Below are positions 57,301 through 64,000 of a DNA stretch of 64,000 nucleotides, one piece after another. This DNA is from Nemopilema nomurai (lineage: Eukaryota > Cnidaria > Scyphozoa > Rhizostomeae > Rhizostomatidae): NCBI GenBank assembly GCA_003864495.1, contig ML133455.1, forward strand, positions 1,860,001 through 1,924,000. Direction: 5' to 3'. Every line of letters starts with the position of its first letter. Position 1 is the first letter of the stretch. A program made the position numbers and the translations under genes. Below the pieces are notes generated by a model. That model did no database searches, was not told the DNA's origin, and saw nothing but the letters and a program-made list of their open reading frames with translations.

Positions 57301-60300
57301 GCCGATCAAGTCAAGTAAGGTAGCTGTAGGGGGTGTGAAAACCGGTGGGGGTTAGAGTGGACCTAGATTTGAGGATGTTCAAAAACAAAGGGTATAAGGG
57401 ACAGAAGGTTTAATAAAGGAAGGGAGAGGAGCCTGGGACTGGTAAAGTGGACGTAGAGTGAATCTACTGATCAAGTCTTAGGGGAAATGACGGGAAGAGG
57501 GGAGTGTGGGGGGCGGGTACTTCTTGAAATGGGTCTTCCAGTAAGCATAAAGAAAAGACTACCAAATATCAAGAATAAAATCTCAGTCTTTTTGGCATAT
57601 TGAAATCAACCTTCACCGTGAAGTGTTGTCGCTTGATTCTCTACCCAAACTTCCAGCAATATCACTTTACGGTTGCGAGGGGCATTGGCAAAACGGACAG
57701 AAATAGTTGAATTGAAGATCTTTAGAGCGAGTATCCATGATAAAAGGTAGAGAAATCGTTCGAAAATGTAATGAAGATTATGTTAAAGGGAAATTCTATG
57801 AAATTCCAAGGCCATCAAAAATTTAAACAAATATATTGTTGTAAAATGAAATAATTACCGGTGGAGCGACAACATGGAGACAACTGCCAGGTAGCCGAGA
57901 TTAGCTGCTGTCCTAAGGCCCACCTTTAATGGAGGGGTGCAAGTTGAGCGCTGAATTCAGTTGGAAGTTTGACATAGTAATTGAACATGCAGAAGCTTGA
58001 ACGTGAAAGTCACTGTCAAGGAGATCAGATTGGATCTGCGGTTTTAAGTCCGGGCAGAACATCCTCGCCGTGCCTGTTAACACGTGGAGAAATAAACAAC
58101 TAAATATGCCAAATAAAGGAAGGAATTCGCCGTCTTCCTGGCTTTGTTGACACATCGGCATCCTACCAGTTCGATGCACATTGCTGCAGGGACGCAGCTG
58201 CAAATCTGGCCAATGCAACGAGTGGTGACTGAAAATCGCGAATCCGTTGCAGCATGCCTGAACGTGACTCGGAATAGGATATAATAAAGTTTACACCGTT
58301 CAGGGCACTTTCTTCCGTGCGAAACACCATTAGACGAGGGTGTAAGGGAGAGCAAGAAGGCAAGGCGAAGGATTAGACAGAAGCACAAAGTGGGAACCCA
58401 CCAGATGCGACATCAGATAGAGGAAAACAAGCTGCCATGCATCCATGTAAGTGTCATTTTCAGAATGCCTCCTTTTCAACTCTGTCGGCGTGATTTTGTA
58501 GTCACGAGACTGACTGGAGAGATGATCGTTTAAGGGGTTTCCTCAACTTTTTTTGAAACAAAATATCCCCGAAATGTCTAGGATTCGTTCAAGATCAGAT
58601 TTCATAGTAATGAAAGGATTCTGTGCAGAATATCACAAACACATCCACAAATTGTGTTTTCGCATAGTTTCCGTGGGAGATGAACTCTTCTCGAATATGT
58701 AACCAAGAGGGCTGGCCAGAATAGTTGGCAAAAAGACCTTCAGCTTTGTGGTAAGGTGTCCCTTTCACGGATCACGCCGCGAGAAATAAACAGTTCTCTT
58801 CTACTTTTCTTAGAGAGAACCAGCTTCGGACCAACTTTGCCATTGCAAACCCAACCAAGCCAGAAAGGGATGTTGGTCGGGGGCATCAAATCACTCGTAT
58901 CAAGAAGAGACGATTTAATAAAATGTGCCAGCTTTGTCAAAATGCAGTCTAGGGGCGGGGTTGGGAAGGGCTGATCCAAATGTCAACATATTTCGTACAA
59001 AATCACAATTTATAATGCGTAATAAACTTGATATGTTAATTGTAGATCTAGTGGACGTGATCAACTCTGTAAGCTCGGTTTTGTTGATCTTCAAGCCACA
59101 AAAATGTAGACAAGATGACGGAAAACAAAAAAAAATTGCTTTTAACTTTAAGAAAAACAAAATAAAATCTTTTTCAAACTTACCATGTCAATATGCAAGC
59201 ACACAGGGGCCTGTTCAGTAAATTCGAACCCAGTTAGTACTTTATTTATAACAAATATAACGCAATGGACTGCAATATCAATCTTATTGTGGGTAAATGA
59301 CAAAGAAGGCTTTCCCAAGACACAGATCTGGTTCCGGGGTCACGTGCAGAATCTTGAGAACACAAAGAATCGTACCGCTGACTTCCTTCTTCCTTTTCAC
59401 TTTCAGTTGCAGAGGACGAACTTAGGCATTATGGAACGAATCCCGGCATTTCTAATTTAGGTGTCTTTGAGGAGGATGAAATAAGCAATGCTTTTTCTGC
59501 AGGCAGAAAAGCCTAAACAAGCTTGCCTCTTTAATCCGGCAACATTGCTTGCAATTACGTCATTGAATGTAGTTCAAAGCCAATGAATGAGACTTGGATT
59601 GACGAAAAGAAGGTCATAACAAGGCCTTTTTCTAAAAAGTGTTATCAGTGGCAAAAAAGAGAGACATTCCCGTAAAGGTAATCAGGAAAACAGCATTTTA
59701 TGATTTTACAAGGACGGGGGCATATAGCAGCAACTAACGTGTTAATTAAAAATTGGAAATAGTAAGAAAGGTAAACCTTTTTTAAAAGTTGGAATTTTTG
59801 AAAGGGGAAATGACAAAAACAAAGGACGTACGCGCAAGGAATATACGCGGTGTTTATTAGGACGGGGGGCTCCAATGTTAGGACTGTAGCGAGAAAAAGG
59901 AAGTTTCCTTCACCCCACCGCATTCTCTGCAGCTACAGTATTGGCTTGAAGGCAGAAAGGGAATGTATTGGGATAACAACGCAGGGATTCACCTGATTAT
60001 GCTACTAATCAGCATTTATTCTAAGGTAGAAATGGGAAATATATTTTTCAGGACCTATTTAGCCCCTTCGTCGGTCCTTCCCAAAGCTGTCTGCCCCCAA
60101 TTACCCACAGTGCCCACCCCTGGCTCCGCCTTGTCATTGTATCAGTAAAAACGAGTTTTTTATTCTGTTTTCCAAGGAACCAACAGATTTCCATCTTTCG
60201 AGCATCTGTTACAATACAAGAAAACAAAATCAAAATAAGTGGTTCGGGACGCACAACAGGCAGAATTGTCCCTTAATCTGAAAGCGCTCTATACAAATAT

Positions 60301-62920
60301 TAGAGGTGGAAATTCCGCTTTAGTGAGATTTAGTAATAACCAAAACCTGAGCACAAATAATTAAAAAGAACAAGTGACTTTCAACCTGGTTAAACAACGG
60401 AACAAAGAGGCAAAGCAACAAGTCATCGTGGAGGGGAAGCCTGGCATTCTGCACATGCTCGCTGCCTGATCAAGGTAAACAGGACAGAGCCCCCAAATCG
60501 CCTCTCTTTGTAACGCACCTTTATGAAAATCGCATCTTCCTTCGCGAGCTTTATTAATTTGCACTGTCAGTCTCAGACAGGGCAAAGTCCGATGGACAAG
60601 GATGTCTTGTGACCAGGCGATTATTGCAAAGAGGTTTGCCACCGGGGCACAGGGTGCTCCAGCCAGGCTCCCAACGTGGTCAGAATTCGCCAACCGGGTG
60701 CCCAGAAATACTTTTTGTATTAACAAGTGATTGCTGGAATTAAAATATTCCGAAATTTGAGCATCTATTGAAAGATCTTTGGCTGCAAGTGTAATGACTC
60801 TTGAAAAGCAAGATGTAGCTGTATCATTGTGGAATAGGGGGGAAGGGGGACATGGCATCCCAAATGAGATGAGTTTGTCGAGAATACAATGTAAGCAGAA
60901 AGCGTTACCCGATATCACACCAAACACTACAGCCCCCACCCACCCCCGAAGCATCGGTCCTGTGCTCTCTCGGGACATGTTTCATATGTGAACTCATATT
61001 TCCCAGAGAATCATTAATCCGTATGAGGGGGGGGGGGGGGTTGGGTTGGGCACTGGAGGCATAAACACTAGCATAATCTTTCCTTTCTTAGAGTACTATC
61101 ATTAGAGTACTTTTATACTATCATATTTATTTTCGACAGTGGAAAACAGGATTATGCATAAGGCAATGATTCAGTTTTATCTGAAGCAACTTGTTCTGTT
61201 TTCATCAAAAGGGTGCTTTTTAAGCCACATTTGAAGAACACATGGCTCGGAAAGGAGAGAGCGGAGAGACGAACATGGGAAATTCTTTCTTCTGGGTGCA
61301 ATTGGATATTAAAATAGCTCGATCAAAGACTTGTCACTGAATGCAAAAGGATTAAACTATGCCTATGGCTTCAGGTAATACCCTTTAAAAAAGTTCGTAC
61401 CCTGTTTAGAAGGGTTGAAACATTGATTAGCATTGTTGGGAATGCCGTCTTACAAAAAAGATGAAAATTTTGGCTCACAAATCCGAAAAAGATAATGAAC
61501 AAAAATTGATTTGAAGAACAACCCCATTCGCCTGATACAAAGTGCATAGCAATGTTTGTGAATAAATGCTTTGTGAATGGAAGAAGAAAATTCATTGATA
61601 CCTTAACCGCTTATCAAACGGAGGTTCACCAGACTACGTTAATTACTGGAACCAAAAGAGTTTGCCAACAACTGATCATTATGTATGAATACAGTAGCAT
61701 TGGAAAGTTTGATGAAATACCCAATCCTCAATTACCTCATTTTGCGCAAGAGTTTACCGAAACCAATAATACCCTACCTGTCAAAAACTAGGTATTCTGC
61801 GAGTGGAAGCAGAGATGTAGCCTTTAATGTTTGGTCAATATTTCAACTTCAATTTAAGCGTCTTTCAATTTAAACAGTTGTTGGTGAATTAATCGTAAAT
61901 TGTCGGTGTTCCTGTAAGCTTTTCGGTAAGAGGAAGCAATTTGCCATGCCAAACCGTTACTGCCTCGACTTTAGCCGAAGCAGCCAGATTCGGATTGCAG
62001 ACGAAATCCGATCTCAAAATCAACGTCTTCACTCAAGTAAAACCCCATGAAAAGCAAGTTAGACTAAGGAGCTTTTTATCACAAAGACAACAAATGTTTG
62101 CGATGCACGTTTTGTTTCTGACTCACGCGGTGAAAAGTTTGAGCAATGGGATAGGGAACCCCAGGGCACTAGTGTAAAAGTTGTGTTATAGTAACGACGT
62201 TTTGGAAATGGAAACAAAACGGATGTATTTTCAAGGTCAGTGCGTGAATACTTATTCAAATAAATAACTGATACAAAAATAACATTTATGCTTGCTGACA
62301 CAACGATAAAAATGGTGCGGGGAAAGGTCTTTTATCATTTGCTTTACGAATATTTGGTTGCAATGTGTTTTGAACACTTGCAATTTTTCAGACGCTCGAG
62401 TACTTGAAGGGCTGCCTATTTATTGTCTAATTATCGCGGTATCCTGCTTGTACACAGTGTTGCAAATCCCTGGCATATCACAGGTTAAATCTGAACAAAA
62501 CCTGGAGGAACCGGGAGGAACAGTTTCACACATTTTCGAAAATTCAAGTCGATCACCAAAGAGACGCACATAGAATAAAATGATTGACAGATCGATCAAG
62601 GTAGATGAAGCCGAATAAAATAGGACCAGCAGTGTTTTGGGATTCCTACAGTTTAGCTGAAACTCAAGTCAATAATTCTGTTACGTTTTTTGTCCAAAAC
62701 GTTCAAATGAGACAAAGCTGGCGATGTTTTTACACATCCAAGCGTGCAACCACAGCGATATTTCCACCGGACAAACGTGATTCTGGCGATCACAGAACCA
62801 CAATTGTTTCATTGACTTTCGTTCGTCGACTAAAATGGATGTTATATTTACCTGTAAGTCGAGGTCCTCTGTAGGAAAGTCGTCAATACCAAACATTGAA
62901 AAAAGTCTAGCTTTCAGCAT
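51302..62920 (-). CDS. p53-family transcription factor (p53/p63/p73 homologue)
   Basis: Nine minus-strand coding exons: 62920-62852, 55401-55132, 53937-53613, 53333-53229, 52836-52728, 52498-52389, 52235-52165, 51851-51763, 51383-51302. All junctions are GT-AG and in phase, giving 409 aa. Residues 1-23 are acidic and hydrophobic ([13 protein letters not shown]), like a transactivation domain; 24-120 are Pro/Ser/Gln-rich; about 132-315 form the DNA-binding domain with [18 protein letters not shown] (zinc ligands C207, H210), CFNSC (C270, C274) and [11 protein letters not shown], keeping counterparts of human K120, R175, R273, R280 and R282. Basic segments RKRR 326-329 and PKRKK 338-342 fit a nuclear-localisation signal; 350-378 (YILT...[19 protein letters not shown]) fits the tetramerisation domain. 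The stop follows a short acidic tail, so this isoform has no SAM domain. The family binds DNA as tetramers and controls damage responses and germline quality. Exon 1 is the least certain; its ATG is the first after an in-frame TAA. Confidence 0.9.
56046..56113. repeat. 21-bp tandem repeat, 3.2 copies
   Basis: Units such as GCGTAAATGACATTAGTATGT with a few substitutions, within the putative first intron of the p53-family gene. Confidence 0.9.
61027..61050 (+). repeat. G-tract with quadruplex-forming pattern
   Basis: G14 followed by TTGGGTTGGG provides four or more G3 runs with short loops. It lies in the putative first intron of the p53-family gene, on the non-template strand's complement. 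Confidence 0.6.
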
Positions 62921-62980
62921 GATGGCGCTAAGCTCTTCCTGGCAATATTATGGCGTCAAGCACCAAGTTTTGTTATTCAC

Positions 62981-62989
62981 TATATAAGG
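62981..62989 (-). promoter_or_regulatory. TATA-like element upstream of the p53-family start
   Basis: TATATAAGG on + (CCTTATATA on -) lies 61-69 bp upstream of the candidate ATG at 62920, next to a short GC-rich stretch (GGCCGGGGCCGC). Transcription starting about 30 bp downstream would leave a 5' UTR of about 35 nt. The element is nearly symmetric, so it could serve either strand. Confidence 0.3.
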
Positions 62990-64000
62990 CCGGGGCCGCA
63001 CAAAAGAGGCTGTTGGCCAAGCCTCGAAACAACGGTGCTATTAGCCGGGGGGTAACAACAGTTGTGCAAACTCAAGTTTTCATCAACCAGATTTCAAGTA
63101 CACAGATGTGGTTTTCTCCTCCACACGACACTGTCCACGATGCCCAGGGCAATAAGGAGCCGAAAGAAATTTTATCTGCGACTTCAAATGTAATGTTCCG
63201 ATTCCAAAATATATCCGATTTTCAAAAAAATCTTTTGAACTGTGGGCACGAAATCAGCAAGATGAACATCCATTACAAACTTTTATATTATACTTAATTT
63301 TATCCGAGCCACAATATTATTAAAAAAATTTATTTTGAACCTAAGATTATTCTTAAATTATTCTTGCCCATCACATGTCTAAATTTGTCTGATGTGTTGC
63401 TTTATCATAAATTTCAACAACAACAAACAAATATGTGTATATATATTGGAAATGGCGTCAAAGTGACAGTTGTTTTGCTTTGGGAGAAAACTTGAGCAAT
63501 TTTGAGCCTCAATATTCTTTATAGATTTTGTTCTTATAGAAAAAAGTGTGTGACAACCATTCTCTCTGTCCTCAATCCCTTCTCATCCGGAGATCAACTT
63601 CAACTAAAATCCCAATAAATTTACCCTTGTTCTGTACTTTCGGTTTTCCAATACCAGTAATTAACTTCAGCTCAAACAGGTGGCATTAATTAGAAAATGT
63701 CCCTGCATCTTTTGCAAGGGACCTAAAAAGCGTTCCGGCAAAGTTAAGTGGTCACATGTACTGCGTTACTGTGGTGTGAAGTAATTTGCCGGCCAGACGC
63801 AAATGGTTTCTCTAAACAAACAGGACTCGGCCCTCCTTTGCAGATGAAGCTCACCTTCAACACTAGCTGCAAAGAATGTGGAAACAATGAAGCACTTTGC
63901 AGAACACTTTCCACCACGCATCGCTTCAACAAAGGGAGCCCACAGTTCTTTATAAAACGCAACGACATTTCTACTTGACAGTGGATCAAAGTTGGGACAC
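62990..64000. other. No supported gene
   Basis: The + frame 62950-63297 (115 aa) starts 30 bp from the p53-family start on the opposite strand but has no recognisable domain. The overlapping frames at 63744-63989 are likewise unrecognised. 63490-63560 resembles 5960-6040, an old dispersed repeat. Confidence 0.5.

Larger units (their letters stand above)
55402..62851 (-). other. Putative intron 1 of the p53-family gene
   Basis: About 7.4 kb between the candidate first coding exon and the proline-rich exon. Both junctions are phase 0. It holds the 21-bp repeat at 56046, a G-rich tract at 61027, a 103-aa Cys-rich frame (58077-58388, -) and a 205-aa frame (60361-60978, -), none recognised. Alternative promoters or small exons could be hidden here, as in vertebrate p53-family genes. 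Confidence 0.5.

Noticed and set aside
62950..63297. 115-aa + frame divergent from the p53-like gene
   Set aside because: No recognisable domain and no splice or codon evidence; its start overlaps the likely p53-like promoter region.

Overview
The window is AT-rich animal nuclear DNA. Genes are split by GT-AG introns, most of the sequence is intergenic or intronic, and there are many small DNA transposons and minisatellites. The gene content is a microsomal clan-2 cytochrome P450 cluster, a p53-family gene without a SAM domain, and an Ig-domain exon with phase-1 boundaries on both sides. This points to an invertebrate metazoan. I favour a cnidarian (anthozoan-like) genome, but that is an inference from gene style; I see no taxon-specific marker.

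Layout. (1) 1-5.1 kb: 5' part of a minus-strand secreted or membrane Ig-like protein, with a 22-nt signal-peptide exon joined over a 2.8-kb intron to an Ig-domain exon. (2) 6.7-45 kb: a P450 array of five two-exon genes, four on + (12974-15354, 22034-24420, 30850-32630, 38150-39930) and one inverted on - (43132-44820). Each splices into an uninterrupted 498-aa protein from coding exons of exactly 526 and 971 nt. The array grew by duplication of 7-12 kb blocks. Genes 1-3 are each followed by an 18-bp minisatellite (about 88, about 104 and 7 units) whose unit carries an inverted CCAAT box. A separate 37-bp minisatellite (about 39 units) lies between the convergent genes 4 and 5. (3) 45-51 kb: no gene I can support, apart from one weak candidate exon. 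(4) 51.3-62.9 kb: a p53-family gene on the minus strand. Nine coding exons join in phase into 409 aa, with an acidic transactivation-like N-terminus, a proline-rich region, a DNA-binding domain with all zinc ligands, a basic nuclear-localisation segment, a tetramerisation-like helix and a short tail. (5) 63-64 kb: nothing recognised.

Comparing the duplicated P450 blocks shows transposon insertions directly. A hAT-type element with a perfect 8-bp target duplication sits inside a TTAA-flanked element that is missing from the sister block. A TA-flanked mariner-like MITE has an empty site in block 1. Introns, coding ends and 3' flanks group the P450 genes differently, which suggests gene conversion or unequal crossing-over.

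Functionally, the P450s should be ER-anchored haem monooxygenases with unknown substrates, and the p53-family protein a stress or germline transcription factor. Nothing in the sequence links the two loci beyond proximity.
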